Of a stretch of 64,000 nucleotides of DNA, positions 43,833 to 56,690 are shown one piece after another (position 1 is the stretch's first letter; every line of letters starts with the position of its first letter). Where the stretch lies: contig OY856409.1 of assembly GCA_963693085.1 (NCBI GenBank), positions 1,532,288,472 to 1,532,352,471 of the forward strand. Direction: 5' to 3'. The notes under the pieces were generated by a model that made no database searches, had not been told where the DNA came from, and saw nothing but the letters and a program-made list of their open reading frames with translations. The position numbers were made by a program, and so were the translations under genes. Source of the stretch: Alisma plantago-aquatica (taxonomy: Eukaryota > Streptophyta > Magnoliopsida > Alismatales > Alismataceae).

Positions 43833-45004
43833 AGCGGTCACCTCAGAAATGTGATCTTATATTGGACAAGATAGTCAAAGAGTTTGACTTGTGTCAAAAT
43901 AAAGAAGCATGTGTGATTATAAGAAATTAGTGGGAGCATATGTGTATTCCACATATTGATGGGGAACAACATCCTTATATATAAATATGAAAACCTGGCG
44001 TCAAAGTGCATTCTAAAGTTTTAAAAGAAGCATCCTATGTGATAGGAATAAAGATCTATAGAGATAGATCAAGCGGGATTCTTAACCTAAGAAAGAGAAC
44101 ATACATCAGAAAGATGCTGAAAGGGTTTAGCATGATGAGAGAAAACTTGTCCATGTTCCATGGAGTTAGTCTCTAAAGAGCCAAGTGTCCCAATTCTTCT
44201 GAAGAATAAGGAACACATTGATAGATGTCATATGCATTCGCAATTAGATGTATCATGTATGAACTCATCTCGTTATCTTGTATGTATTGGACATGACAAG
44301 AAAACATGAACTAATTATCTTATATGCATTGGACATGAAATGAAAATATGAACTAATTATCTTGTATGTGTTGGACATGAAAAGATAATATAAATATCTA
44401 GTTATTTCATATGTATTGGACATGATGAATGGATATCAAACTCTAGTAAGAGTTACTAGAATACCATGAAGGACATCTTTATGTACTTATGAAGTAGTAA
44501 AAGGATTAGTGCTTTAATTATGGTAATAAGGAAGAGTTGGGTATAAAGAGTTACACCAATGCAAGCTTCCAAAATGACAAAATTTTGGTTGACTTGGAAT
44601 AAGAATTGTTAGCTAGAAATGCTCCAATAGAAGACAATTTATTAATTCTACAATAATAAGCCAAGTAACTTAGTCTTTTTAACACTGTAAAGGCAACTGT
44701 ATGGATCTAGAATTTCATATGGATGAACTTATGGGAGGTTCTAATTATTGCTGACTCAGTAGTAATATTGTGACAACAATGGAGCTACTAGTTAGGCAAA
44801 TGAATTTTAGATATCATACTACGACACTTCCATCTCATAAAATTTGTCGTACAGCGAGGGGGTATGAAACATGCAATATACCGACTTGAAGCAAATGTTG
44901 CTTACCCTCTATAAAAGCATTTGTGAAGAAGAAACATGATGGACATATTAAGATCACTTGGAATATGATTCGTGGGTGATTAGCTCTAAGTGTAGGCGGG
45001 AGTC
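43833..45004 (+). pseudogene. Copia element 2 pol remnant (RT to C-terminus)
   Basis: It matches the copia element 1 pol. Near 44020-44160 are ASYVIGIKIYRD-like and TYIRKMLKGFSM in different frames, and near 44920-44990 the C-terminal VKKKHDGHIK followed by LSVGGSLL, just before the LTR. Many stops and frameshifts. A 43-bp tandem repeat lies within it. Left edge probably cut by the minus-strand LTR ending at 43832. Confidence 0.8.
44267..44430 (+). repeat. 43-bp tandem repeat x4 inside copia-2 pol remnant
   Basis: The landmark TTGGACATGA starts at about 44286, 44329, 44371 and 44416, a period of 42-45 bp. It arose after loss of coding function. Confidence 0.75.
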
Positions 45005-47125
45005 TATTGATATAGTATGCCCAGAGATCCAATCATATGATGATTGCAATGAGGTATGTGATACTTGATTTGATAATAATAAAGGCAATATTTTCTGTCT
45101 ATATGTTTTAACTAGTTTTGAGATAATAGTATAACAAGTTAGATGTCTAGAGAGTGATAATACTCAATGACATATGTTTTCAAGTACGTGACTTGTAAAA
45201 TGAGAACATATAGATGTTAAGAGTATGTACATTCTAACTATCGTCCCTAGTCGGTTGTTATTGTGGAAATAACCATAGACATCAATAACACAAAAGAGTA
45301 GAGTGTGTGTTGGTTGATGATAGAATCTCATTAGTCATGATATATGATATCAAACCAAGCACACAGACACATGTTAGAGAATAGTGTATCAGACAGACCC
45401 ACCATAAGAGTGATGCATGGAAACCACACTTGGTTAGTCAGGATCATCTCTTATTGTATTGGTGGTGACTGTGGTTCTTAGACTTGAAATCATTGCACTC
45501 ATCACATGTGGTTGGGTACACTTTGGCATCATCAAACACTGTCTTGAAACATGGTTTGTTATAATGGTGATGATTATGTGACTTTAACACATGAGGACAT
45601 GACTGTGATTGGTAGATATGGAATTTTTACCTCCTATGGGAGTATGATATCCTGGTCACTTGAGGAGTGAGACTCAGAAATGCATGGCCATGCACATGTA
45701 AGGTAATATATGATACTGAGCTTACATATATCTCAGACAATCCACTCTAAATTAAGAAACATAGATTGAACATTTGTAGAGGATGACAAGTCCACAACTC
45801 AAGTTTGATCTGGATATCCACGACAAAGGGACTATACATTCGCTATAACACCAATAAAAAATTGTAGGTTATAAGTTGTTATCCAACTTTCCTTTTCACT
45901 TGGGTAGAATTGTTGTGCGACTAGGCACTGCTCTTTGCTTGTGAAGTCATAATTTAGTTATGGACATTCACTGCCAACGTGAAATGGGACTAATAGGGTC
46001 ACACAAATAGGATTAACCCGGAAGAGGATTTTATCCATGAATGATGTTTAGAATGATTGTTTAAGTGTTGAGGTACTCAATTACACATTCAATCAATACA
46101 CTTGATGCAGAATCATCAAGTTCAAGTGTTGAACCAATTGACTAGAATGTCAGATTGATTGAGAACTGCATTGACTGAGCTCTACACAACTTGGACCACC
46201 AATCGACTAGTTCACTGGGTGAACCAATCGACTCATGGTCAATGAGATGACCGGTTCACTCTAGTGAACTAATCAATTCACATGGATGAAACAAGCATAT
46301 GTTGGGTTTCCGAGTTTGTGAGAAAAGCATTTGTTTCACTTTTTCAATTTGATTGGGACAAGAATTAATCTTTGCATTAAATAGAAACTAATAAGGAAAG
46401 TCAATTGTAGGAAAGTCTGGGAAGTGAAACGGCCAGTTCACTTAGTGATTGATCGACTCACATGCCCAAATGATCAGTTCAATTATGAACTAGTTGATTC
46501 TCCTACCACAATACAATCAGTTTGTGGAAAATCTAGACCCTTCTACTCCTGCAAAGACTAGGAACCCTGACCCTGCCCTCTACTATAAATAGAGGGCTAT
46601 AGGGGGCTTCTCAGAACACACAACTCTAAACATCAGTTGCTCTACAAAGTTGTTGTCCTCTTTGATTTTGGTAACCGGGAGAGCCCCAACAAGTTCTACA
46701 TGTCTACGGAGGAGCAACGAGGGAAAGACAACTATAGAAAAGCGACTGGTAGAGGGAAAGTGTGTCAGTGACTAGTACACTGACTGAAGGGGATGACTCT
46801 TTCTAGTCTTTTCATTAGGAAGACTACAGTTCCTGATAGTTCGTGTGGACTATCTATAGAGGTAAGAGATTTCTACCGCTTAGTAGGATGACTGTCAACC
46901 GCAGTCCACGTCAAGACCAAGAGCTGCACAGATGTTGTCAAAGACTAGGTGGTTGAAGGCCATACTAGTTTCTAGGTATTATCATTGAGCAAGCCTCAGG
47001 ACCAGGTATATCTTGCAAAACCATCTTTCATATTGCATGATTGTTGATGCAATCTGCCATTTATGGGGTTGTGGTTAGATAAAAATTTTGTTTCTTCTGC
47101 CTATTCTGTCCCACAAAACCCAACA
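45005..47125 (+). repeat. 3' LTR of copia element 2 (about 2.1 kb)
   Basis: Begins after GGCGGGAGTC with (T)ATTGATATAGTATGCCC and ends AAAACCCAACA like the element 1 LTR. A TATA box CTATAAATAG is at 46583-46592, preceded by an ACCAATCGACT/GACCGGTTCA array at 46196-46540. Exact start uncertain because the first TG seems mutated. Confidence 0.75.
46196..46540 (+). promoter_or_regulatory. Half-site array upstream of copia-2 TATA box
   Basis: Repeated (C/T)CAATCGACT, GACCGGTTCA and CTAATCAATTCA sites lie near 46203, 46228, 46250 and 46272, with a second block at 46425-46520. It corresponds to the phased array of copia element 1 but is more decayed. Confidence 0.5.
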
Positions 47126-48001
47126 ATACCCCGATCGAATAGTCAAGTAATTCTTACTTCCATGATTTTCAATAAGAAATTTTCTATATCAATTGATACC
47201 TTGAATATCTTTTTCACTGGTACTATGGTATCTGACACATGGATGAAGGATTATTCTGATTATTTTGACTAGCTAGACCGTGATGCCTTCTACAAGCAAT
47301 ATGATATTACTCTCCCTAAAATACATAAGTTCTTGAAGATGCCTCAGTTTCCCTATAGTAAGAAATCCACCCTACCTTCCTCTACCTTGGACCTCAAAAA
47401 CAACATTCTCCCTTTAGTAGTTAATTGCATTATTCACCCCAAAAGAATCAAACTAAAGTTGTAGAGAATATCACAATGATTATGTCTTGCCTATTGAAAA
47501 ACATATGAGTCAAGTGATCTAGATATGTTCTCCACCATATGACCGGCTTTGACTCCGAGAAGAACACATGAGGTACCCAACCTACCTAGCCATGATATGT
47601 GGCATTTTCACCTCTATCACTATAAAGTCTCTTTTTCATGATCTACATTACAAACCATCTAGAAAAGGAGTAAGCATCAGTGAGACCACTATCAAGAAAA
47701 CCTTTTTGCCTACATCTTCCACCACACCTAAAGCCTCTACCTCCACCCAGGAACCTCCACCTCCACCACCGTACTCGCCTGCCCGCACCTCATTTCATGT
47801 GTCTAATGAAGCCCTCATGGGTTACATTGTGCATAAGTAAGCATACAACCTAGATGTTAAAGACCATCTACATCAGGATCTCTTTTCCATTATGTCTACC
47901 ATGAACCTTTCCTATTCCCATCTTTATCCTGCTTGCCATCCATGCCTCAGTGGTGATTATGCATCCTATGGATACGTCCCCAAATATTCTAAAACATAAT
48001 C
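47126..48001 (+). pseudogene. SIRE-like element 2: env-like region, part 1
   Basis: Begins just after the copia-2 LTR. Readable pieces at 47159-47340 (FSISIDTLNIFFTGTMVSDT) and 47568-47840 (IKSLFHDLHYKPSRKGVSIS, then Ser/Thr/Pro-rich) resemble the extra ORF between pol and 3' LTR in SIRE-like and related plant elements. Several stops and frameshifts. The reading continues beyond a solo LTR at 49038. Function of this ORF in plants is unproven. Confidence 0.5.
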
Positions 48002-49032
48002 CGATGTGTGACATCCAAATTGAAACCTCAACTCAGGGAGAATCCCAATTTAAACACCACACACTAGGCTAAGAAGAAGAAAATTAGAGGAAGTCAGAAT
48101 GAAACAATTAGCAACACATGCACATGAACAATAATAAAATCATACAACATATGTTCATCATTCAACCTATAATTACAACATGAATTGTTACAACATTTGA
48201 TATTACATATTGAACATAAAGCTTATACATATACATATACATGTACTACCACTAAACAACAAGATCTTAAGCCAATAGATTCCCTTGTACATCAGATTGT
48301 CACACAACTCACAACAATCTTGGATTTTCAAGATCATATGGTGCCTCGGTTCAACTACTCTAGTCTCCTACTTTGATCACAGAGTATGCCAAGTCATCAC
48401 CCTCATAAGAAACTAATCACTTACCCTCACATGTTCCCCTTTCTCCTCAACATGGGAATCGTGGGCAACTCATGTCTCTACCCACGTCAACTACTAGACT
48501 TGGTGAGGAGGCGGGATGATTGATTGGATCATCCTATTGATTGGCTGTGTTAGGCCACTCACTACTGATCTGTGGCTTCTCTACTCAAGACTCTATCATC
48601 CAATCACATGCAAAAGTACAAGAAATGTCCATGCTGCTTACCTAAAATAAGATCTGTGTGAAACTAAAATATCGACCAAATCCTAGATAACTATAATTGA
48701 ACCTTTTCCTATCACACATGATATATACATTATCACATCATTTTCAAACATCAATATCTCTCTCTAGGAGAACTCAAACTTCATCATATATTAATCATAA
48801 CTTCATCACAACTTGAGGTTCATTCTACAAAAATTTAATGCTTAAATATCACTGCTTGACCATTCAAATAAATACTTCAATGGGGCATAAACTTAGGGAT
48901 CTTAGTCATGATATCAACCGCAATCAATACTCAAAATTTACCACAACCCTTGTGACTCTCAAAACAACTCAACATGTATGAATTCACTTATTTCATTGCA
49001 TATTTAGGGATTTCAAAGTTCATTCTATTACA
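48002..49032 (-). mobile_element. Solo LTR (about 1 kb), splitting the env-like region
   Basis: Flanked by TAATC at 47997-48001 and 49033-49037. The minus strand begins TGTAATAGAATG; the other end (plus CGATGTGTGACATCC) seems to have one changed base in the final CA. Removing it joins the two halves of the env-like sequence. No interior or second LTR is present. Confidence 0.68.
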
Positions 49033-49037
49033 TAATC

Positions 49038-49501
49038 ACTTCTACCCAGCCACTCCACCTACTTCTTCCACTGGCACACCCTCATCTACTCATGGATCTA
49101 CCACAAGAGTGCTACCTCTCCCTAATGACCCCATGACTACCCTACTTGTAGGACTTGGTAGATCTTCTCCCACTTTCCCTCAAGCTTAGGAGCTGCAAGA
49201 CCTTGGTATGTCTTGGGCTAAGCAGAATGCCTTGTGGTCCAGTAATGGTTTTAGTCCTTCTATCAATGAGGAGATACATGACCTTGTTGATGAGGAAGTA
49301 GTTGTTGTTGATGATGAGGTATATAAGGATGATGAAGAGGAAGGTTCTGATGATGATGGCTTTTCTAGTGCCTCTGGTGACAAAGGTGAAGTTGCTTCCT
49401 CTATTGCACCTTCAGATGGAGATGAGGACTATGAGCCTGACTCTTCTGATCATGATGATGCCTATGATGATGTTGTGGACATGTATGCCATCAATGTTTA
49501 G
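49038..49501 (+). pseudogene. SIRE-like element 2: env-like region, part 2 (acidic C-terminus)
   Basis: A Thr/Ser/Pro-rich stretch (TSSTGTPSSTHG) leads into an acidic run at 49208-49501 with many Asp/Glu (DDEVYKDDEEEGSDDDG), ending YAINV and a stop. Acidic tails are seen in the extra ORFs of SIRE-like elements. Separated from part 1 by the solo LTR. Confidence 0.55.
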
Positions 49502-50184
49502 ATGTTTCAGTTCATAGTCTTTAGATGTTCATATATATCTTTCTAGACCACTTTGTACTTAAAACATCTGGACACATTATCTGAGTTGTACTATTTCTAT
49601 TATCATGTTGTTTTCGTCATTTTTTTTGCTTGTAGCTGCTTTGGGAACATGGTTTTGTGTTGTAATCTTAATCTTCTGTATCTTAACTCTATGTATGCCC
49701 AATCATATGAGTTATTGGTATGCTTTCCATATTTTGATTTTGACACAAGTTGCTTGCTTCTTTCTAATCTCTATTTGATGTGTGTTATGTGGTTGCATGC
49801 TTTATCTTATAGTTGAATGTTTTAGTTGTTCTTGGAGAAGACCTATTTTTATGCTCTTATACCCCCTTACTTTTTGATAATGGCAAAAGGGGGATTTAAG
49901 TTCAATGTTTTGAATCTCAACCGTGTTGTTTTTATATGTGATCCTTTTCTTGTAAAAATATATGTTTTATCATGTGATTTGCTAAAAGGACCATATAGTA
50001 TAAATGTTATATTATTTAGTGTAGAAAGACTAACTACATAGGTAAGAGTGAGCATAGATTGAGGGGGAGTGATTCACATTGTTCAAATTACAAATCCCCT
50101 TTCAAATTCACAAGGATAATTTATACCTATATATATCCTTTTTAATATGTTGAGGAATCGTCTGTCATTGTCAAAAGGGGAGAA
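49502..50184 (+). other. 3' untranslated interior and polypurine tract of SIRE-like element 2
   Basis: T-rich sequence with GGCAAAAGGGGGATT (49882) and TTGAGGGGGAGTG (50059), then the polypurine tract CAAAAGGGGAGAA at 50172-50184 directly before the LTR. ORFs at 49553-49816 and 49826-50041 are unsupported. Confidence 0.6.
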
Positions 50185-51430
50185 TGTTGACTTGAGAGTT
50201 ATACATTGTCCATATCTTGATAATGGCTTAACCATTCCATTCATATGCATCTAATATATTTGTTTAAGATTTATTTCAGGCATCAGGTACATGAAAAGGA
50301 TCACATTACACAATCCCTAGGCTGTCCAAGTTCAAGTCAAAAGCAATGCAAATGCACTTTTATGGAAAACACTCCAAACCACCTTAGAATATTTTGTTAA
50401 TCATTTGTATTGATGATATGACTTGTAACTAAGGTGAGAAAAATCAGGGAAACTTAATTCCATAGTTTTATCACTTAAACATCATTTTGGAAAATTTGTC
50501 ATAACACTTTAATCGTCCGAGTTTGATTGTCGATCGATCTGTGATGGATTTTTTAAAATGGTTGCACCAGTCAAGTTGTACACTCATAGAACTCGACCAG
50601 CCAGACTTAATAACCAAAGTTGATTTTAGCTGGTTGGTCGAGTTACCCTAGGACAAACTAGACCAACATTTTGAAAATTATCTTTGTCAGATAGTGGATT
50701 GGTAAAGTTACCTTTATTGAAATGCGACCGATTGTGCTATCTCGAAAATGCAAAAAAAAGTGATTCCAACCATTAGAGAGTTATTAGAAATGAAAATAGA
50801 TCCATTGCAAGTTATAAAATGGCTAGTTTTTCTTAAGTGATCCCACACTCATAGGAACACCCCCAACTATAAATAGGACCTCTTGGAGTTCATTCCAAGG
50901 TTGCTCATTGATGCTCTCCTTGGTCCTTGCTACATTTGAGTGTGCTACAACCCTTTGAGCCCCTTTCTCTCTTTCATTTTCAAAGTATTTTGTGATTATA
51001 AGTGAGTTAGGCATTTTGTCAGAGAGTCAACTCAATGCTACCTTGTAACGGTCTCCATCTTACCATCTTCTCAATCCCCTTTCTCAAAGAGAACAGGATG
51101 AAGGGATCTTCTCTAAGTGAAGGAGGAGTTGTTGTTCTTCTTCAAGGCTGAAGTAGGTGTGAAGAACTTCTGTAAGTGAAGGAGAAGGACAAGTTGGAAG
51201 ATTAAAAAAGAGTGGGTAATCCCTATGGGGACAAAGACTTGATCCAAATGTGGATACGTCCTTGTTGAAGGGTGAAGGCGTCTTGATAAAGTGAGTAAGT
51301 CCTCTGTAGGTGAAAGATTCTTGTCTTGGATAGTCCTTGGATGTAAGGTGGTCTTCTTGTATCCTTTATAATGGAATATAAGTATACATAGGTTCCAAAG
51401 TCGTAGAGGTTGACCTTTCTAGGTAGTTCA
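50185..51430 (+). repeat. 3' LTR of SIRE-like element 2 (5' part, interrupted)
   Basis: Starts TGTTGACTTGAGAG and follows the element 1 LTR in order: hairpins (half-sites 50513, 50567, 50634, 50699), TATA box CTATAAATAG at 50867-50876, GAAG-rich leader with GGTAA motifs. It stops matching at 51430, where the Athila LTR begins; the remainder should follow the Athila element beyond the window. Confidence 0.8.
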
Positions 51431-51752
51431 TGCAGCCCTATTTTAGGGATCCATCTTGTGCCTTTTTGTACATTTATCACATATAAACAACGTAGATTGC
51501 AAGTTAATACCCCCAATGTGTGTTTTACTGTCAAATGCACTTATGGACGTTCTTTGCATTATTTATCGGTACATGGACCATACTGGATGGAAGAGAGAGA
51601 AGGAAGGAGTCTGAGGGTTCCTCTACTCATGGAGGGGTCGAAAGAAGATCCCAAGAGCCCCCTCAACATACCGCAATGGCCACATTTTGACTCCAAGCAA
51701 AGAAGTCCATTAATAATGAAGTTTGCAGCCATTTCATTACTTGAAGGCCCCA

Positions 51753-52145
51753 GCACGGCCGTGGTACCATGGAACGACCATGTTGTCAATTAATCAAAGA
51801 TTATAGGTTGAATGTTAAAACTTCAAAGTTCAACAAATCAGCCACCACGGCCGTGCTACCCAGCACGGCAATGCCATGAAGACCCCGCCACGGTCGTGCT
51901 GCCCAGCACGGTCGTGCTCCCAGCACGGTCATGCTAGATGAAGATGGAACGGGTGTGCTGCTCAGAACGGCCTCATCACAACCCCTCCACCATGGCCATG
52001 CTACCCAGCATGACCATTCTACCTAGTCACCAACACGACCGTGCTGCCTAGCACAGCCGTGCTACCAACCTTCATTTTCACCCATCAACCTGTTGATTTA
52101 ACACTTAACCAACACAGTCGTTCTCCTCCACCACGGCCGTGCTAC
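51753..52145. promoter_or_regulatory. GCACGGCCGTGC motif cluster upstream of Athila TATA
   Basis: CACGG-type cores fall at about 51846, 51864, 51889, 51907, 51924, 51948, 51966, 51988, 52008, 52034 and 52051. Spacing alternates near 18 and 24 bp and averages about 20.5 bp. Outliers lie at 51755 and 52110-52141. The last site is about 75 bp from the TATA box. Several sites read CACGGTCGTGCTGCCCAGCACGG. Confidence 0.65.
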
Positions 52146-52218
52146 CACCTCTAAACCTAATTTTTTCACACTGATTTTCCAATATTACCCCTACTTACCC
52201 TAGTGCCTCCACCACCAC

Positions 52219-52228
52219 CTATATATAC
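52219..52228 (+). promoter_or_regulatory. TATA box of the Athila LTR
   Basis: CTATATATAC, between the motif cluster and the leader; the position is as expected for the U3/R promoter. Confidence 0.65.
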
Positions 52229-53769
52229 ATGGGTGTGGCCATTACACTAGGGGTACCTCTACCTAGCTGTTCTTAGCCTCCACTCTCCACCCTTGAGCTC
52301 TTTGTGCAATCCCCTTACATTTTGGGCTCATCATCCACCATTTCCACCCTCATTCCACCATGGAAACCTGGTTCCCTAGGTTTTCATCCATAATCCCCCA
52401 CCATTTCATGCACCCCTACACCCCTGGAAGAGGGAGGACGTCTACAACAAGCTTGGAGGTGAAGAAGGAGGCTTCCACATCAAGCTTCATGGAGTCCGTA
52501 CTTCTTCTACCCCTTTCCTTTCTTGTTCTCTTGATCATGTCTAGCTAAGCCCCTTGCGGTGGGCTGTTTAGGATTTAAATGTGACTTTGATACCATGTTG
52601 GGGGATAATTTCTTATAATGAACTTAATTCATATCTATGATGATTACTTCTTACTTCTATCTCTTTTCCTATCTTATTGCATGTGGTTTGTGCTTCTTGT
52701 ATGAATTTCATGTTTTGAGGTTTTGATGACAGTTAGTTTCTAGGACGAAATGGGGTGTATGTGGCAAACTTAGGAATGGCTCCTAGGTCCAATTAGTGGA
52801 TCCCTAGCTAGCCCCCTTTGTTCCTACATACACATCCATCCTCCTATAAATGAGTGTGATATCTAAGTAGCTAGTTTAAGTGAGATTGATGTAATTATCT
52901 AGGGCCTTCTAAAGGCTAGAGTGGCTAGTGGCATGAGGTTAAATACCCTCATCTCTACTCCCATCTCTACCCTCAACCCACAATTACTCACTATCACTTA
53001 CACTAGAAGCCTAGATTTGGTTAATATCATTAGAACTACACCTAACCCTAGTCTTCTACTAGTAGTATATGGTATGTTCTAATGGAATTGACATTATTGT
53101 TTGGTTTGGTAATCTAGATATGATATGAGAACCATGCATGTTTAATGATCTCCCCCCAACTAATATCAAAGTTACATTCCCCAAACAGCTCACCCACCTT
53201 AATCACCTTTCTTAAAACCCTAACTTCTTAGTTTGCTAGTTAATGCTAGTTTAGTCCAATTGCTTTAGTCTAACTTAGTCAATTACACAGTTTTGCTTTC
53301 TAGCGCTAATTTAGGTCTTTGCTCTTGATTAGTGGTTAACTTAGCCTCTTAATTGCTCATTACTTATTTAGTCTATAATATCTTTCTCTTGCCTTAGCCT
53401 AGCTAGTTTGTTAGCCTAGATTGCTAGCTTAGCTCGTTGATAGTTTAGTTTCTATTTCATTTTTCACACTTGCTCATTAGCATAACAAAACAACCAAACC
53501 TTTCAAAAAGCCTAAAACCCTAATCTCTGTAAAAGGAACGAAGCCCACTCTGTCTAACTCTAGTGCCCCGTCTATCTTTGTGGATCAACCCTATACTCGA
53601 TGCCTTCCGATACTATGACATGACCCCGTTCTCTTGTGGGTGTAGTGTTTGAGTAGACGTAGGTAGCTAGTTAGGTCTTACACATTTTGAAAGCATAAGA
53701 TCCCATATCCTATGCACTCCAACCTCATGGGGTGTAAAAGCACCACTAGAGGGGCCACACCAAGCTTTC

Positions 53770-53787
53770 TGGTGCCATTGTCGGGGA
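53770..53787 (+). other. Primer-binding site of the Athila-type element
   Basis: TGGTGCCATTGTCGGGGA, two or three changes from the TGGCGCCGTTGCCGGGGA form used by Athila/Tat elements and attributed to Asp tRNA. It fixes orientation and the LTR end. Confidence 0.85.
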
Positions 53788-53933
53788 TAGAGGTGCTCGA
53801 CCTAGTTAGATAGTGTAGCTTAGCCCTTCCTTTTGCCCTCACCATTGCTATTATTTATTCTTTGTGTTACTTTTACATCTTGGTTTTGTAACTAGGTTTC
53901 TTGTTGTTTGTTTGTGTCTTGCACATGTGACAG

Positions 53934-54958
53934 ATGTGCATGCACAACACGTGTTCTACTTGCACCGACTTGGTGGTGTACGACCCCGAGATTGGTAGAA
54001 GGGGGCGCCAAGCTCGCCGCAATCAACACCGAGAAGCCGAGATGGCTGAAAACAACCCGCAATCGGATGCTCAACCTCCACCTCCACATCGCCCGCTCCA
54101 CGAGTACTCTATGCCGGGGAACTACAACTCCCCCATCGCCACCTTGGTTGACCAGATGCCCGGTCAACAATTCTCCATTCCACCTACACTTCTGGGACTC
54201 CTCCCTACCTAATTCGGGATGGAGAATGAAAATCCCTACCACCACATTGACGCATTCCTTAAGACGTGTTCAACCTTCCACACTCCTGCCGCCACTAACG
54301 ATTCCATTAGAAGGACACTCTTTCCTTTCTCCCTCAAAGATAAGGCTAAATAGTGGTACGTGTCCAAGCCGGAGTTGGTATCATGGAACGACATCAAAAA
54401 TGAGTTCGTCAAGAAGTTCTTCCCCATCGTTGAGCTAACTTACATGAGGAGGTGCATCACATCATTTGCTCAGAAGGAAAACGAGCCCTTCCACGAGGCG
54501 TGGGAGAGATTCCAAAAGTTGCTCCGTGACTGCCCTCACCATGAGGTACCTTTGTGGCAGCTCATTCAAGTGTTCTACACTGGGCTTGAAGAGAAAAGCC
54601 AGAATAACGTGGAATCTTCATGCGGGGGCACTTTCATGGCAATGCTTCCCAAAGATCATGGCCATTGTTTGAACACCTTGTTGAAAATTCTCACCACCGC
54701 GCTTCTACTAAAGGGGGGCATGTCGGCAGGAGCTACACTCCTCCACCTTCCTCTGCAGCTCTGACTCGCAATGCTACTGACCCATACATGATGAAGATGA
54801 TGGCCGACATGATGAAGATGATGCAAAATCAAGATGGTGGCTCTTCTAGCCAACCCACAATGGAAGTTGACACTGTAGATGAGGAAGTAAATGCTCTACA
54901 CTCTTTTGGTGTCCGCAACAACCAAGGCCCTATGTCAAACTCCTACACTCCCGAGTAG
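53934..54958 (+). pseudogene. Athila gag, decayed
   Basis: In one frame from 53934 the retrotransposon gag core is clear: HHIDAFLKTC, RTLFPFSLKDKAK, WNDIKNEFVKKFFP and EAWERFQKLLRDCPHH. Stops fall at 54210-54212 and just before WYVSK (about 54352). A frameshift near 54640-54670 moves reading to the frame with TDPYMMKMMADMMKMM. Gag would assemble the particle in the cytoplasm; this copy cannot. Confidence 0.9.
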
Positions 54959-55518
54959 AGAAACCATCCGAACTTCTCTTGGAAATAGAAGAATGAGGAT
55001 GGACCAGGACAAGGACAACAAAAGCCACATTATAGTTCAAAGTTTGAAGATGAAGTGTTGGGAAGGATAAGAAGCCTAGATGAACTGAAAAAGGATGTGA
55101 ACTTGCATGGGTAGTCCATTCACCGCCTTGAGCAAAGGTTGGATGAGATTTCCCTCTCCCTTGCAAGAAGAGAGGAAGGAAGACTACCTTCTTAACCGAT
55201 GCCCAATCTGAAAATTGACGGTGCCTTCCAAGGGAGAACTTCAAGTACATATGCTCCACCAAAATACAAGCACCATCGAACCTCTATGCTCCACCACCTC
55301 CTCAAGCACCTCTCAACTATCAATATGATCCACCTCCACCTCATACATACCACCAACATCCTCTGCAATATCACCCCCATCCACAACAACAACATCCACT
55401 ACCACAACCGCAACCACAATTCATTCTTCAAAATCCCAATTCACCTCACCAAAGGCCTCCACCACCTCAACAACCACAACCACCTCCACAAGACTCTTCT
55501 TCTACTACCCATGAGCAT
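54959..55518 (+). pseudogene. Gag-protease linker, low complexity
   Basis: Continues after a stop with RNHPNFSW and LEQRLDEISLSLA, then a His/Pro/Thr/Asn-rich stretch. Stops and shifts throughout. The plus ORF at 55199-55522 is the shifted low-complexity reading. Confidence 0.6.
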
Positions 55519-56463
55519 GTGAAGGCGGTGACTACGTTGAGGAGTGGCCAGACTTTGGAGCACCCCCGTGATACATTTGTTGATGATAGAGGTGATACAG
55601 AGGTTGAGCAGATTGATACTGAGATACAGGTTGAGGATATCATAACAAGAGGCAAGATTGATACTATGATTCTGGATGTTGATATTGTGATTCCTGTGAT
55701 TCCAGTTGATGATACTGTTTATATGGACCGTACAAGGTCCCAACTTCCTCTGTTTCCCGAGGCTCTTAAGGATCCTTCTGCTGAGAAAAGAAGAAAGAAG
55801 CACACTAAGGACATTCTTGAAACCTTTAAGAAAGTGAAGATCAACATCCCTTTGCTTGATGCGGTCAAGCGAATTCCCTCATATGCTAAGTTTGTGAAGG
55901 ATCTATGCACATTCAAAAGAAGAACTATGGGAAGAACCACAAAGAATGTGAAACTGATCGAGCAAGTGAGCTCGATTCTGCAACACACAATTCCAAGAAA
56001 GAGGAAGGATCTCGGTTCCCCCATCATCTCATGCTACATTGGGGCACACCGCATAGACCAAGCCCTCCTAGACTTGGGTTCTAGCGAGAACCTCATGTCG
56101 TATGACGTTTCTGCATAACTACAGATGGGACAGTTGGGTACGTCCCATTGCACTTTGGAGTTAGCTGACAGGTTGGTAAAGACGCTTAGAGGGTGTGTTG
56201 ATGACATGCTCATGAGACTAGATGACTAGACATCTGCTTTCTTTCCTGCTGATTTCATTGTCCTGGATATGGAGGAACACACAAGGAAGGTTCCTATCAT
56301 CTTAGGGAGACCCTTCCTAGCCACAGGTGATGCAGTTATCCATGTTAGAACCGGTATAATGTATGTGACGTTCATGCACATGAAGATCCAATTAAACATC
56401 TTCAAATCTTCAGCCATAGCTGAAGTGATAGGGGTGACAGAAGAAGATTGCTATCTCGTCTAG
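55519..56463 (+). pseudogene. Athila protease region
   Basis: The frame from 55519 includes KVKINIPLLDAVKRIPSYAK and KDLCTFKRR, then the aspartic protease motif ALLDLGSSENLM and [14 protein letters not shown]. In-frame stops at 56116-56118, 56227-56229 and 56461-56463. The active-site context keeps the Asp; family relatives usually have Gly-Ala-Ser where this has Gly-Ser-Ser. Confidence 0.88.
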
Positions 56464-56690
56464 TGTCTAGATGAGATTGTCGAGGAATGCCTACCCTCGT
56501 GGATCCAAACTGCCACTCAAGGTAGAGGACTGGAACCAAAAATTCGGTTTCCTGACGATGATGAGGAACATGATGAAGAGAATGAGCTAGCCTTAGTGGC
56601 TGTGAGCGAGGATATCCCTTCCATCTCCGATCCATTGAAGAACTCTCTTAAAAACCCCCGACTCTTGAGCTGAAATCACTTCCTGAAGGT

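Larger units (their letters stand above)
51431..53762 (+). repeat. 5' LTR of the Athila-type element
   Basis: Starts TGCAGCCCTATTTTAGG; the end is placed at CACACCA just before the PBS (uncertain by a few bases). It contains the GCACGGCCGTGC cluster at 51753-52145, a TATA box CTATATATAC at 52219-52228 and a long leader. A short ORF at 51410-51793 runs across the insertion junction and is fortuitous. Confidence 0.85.
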
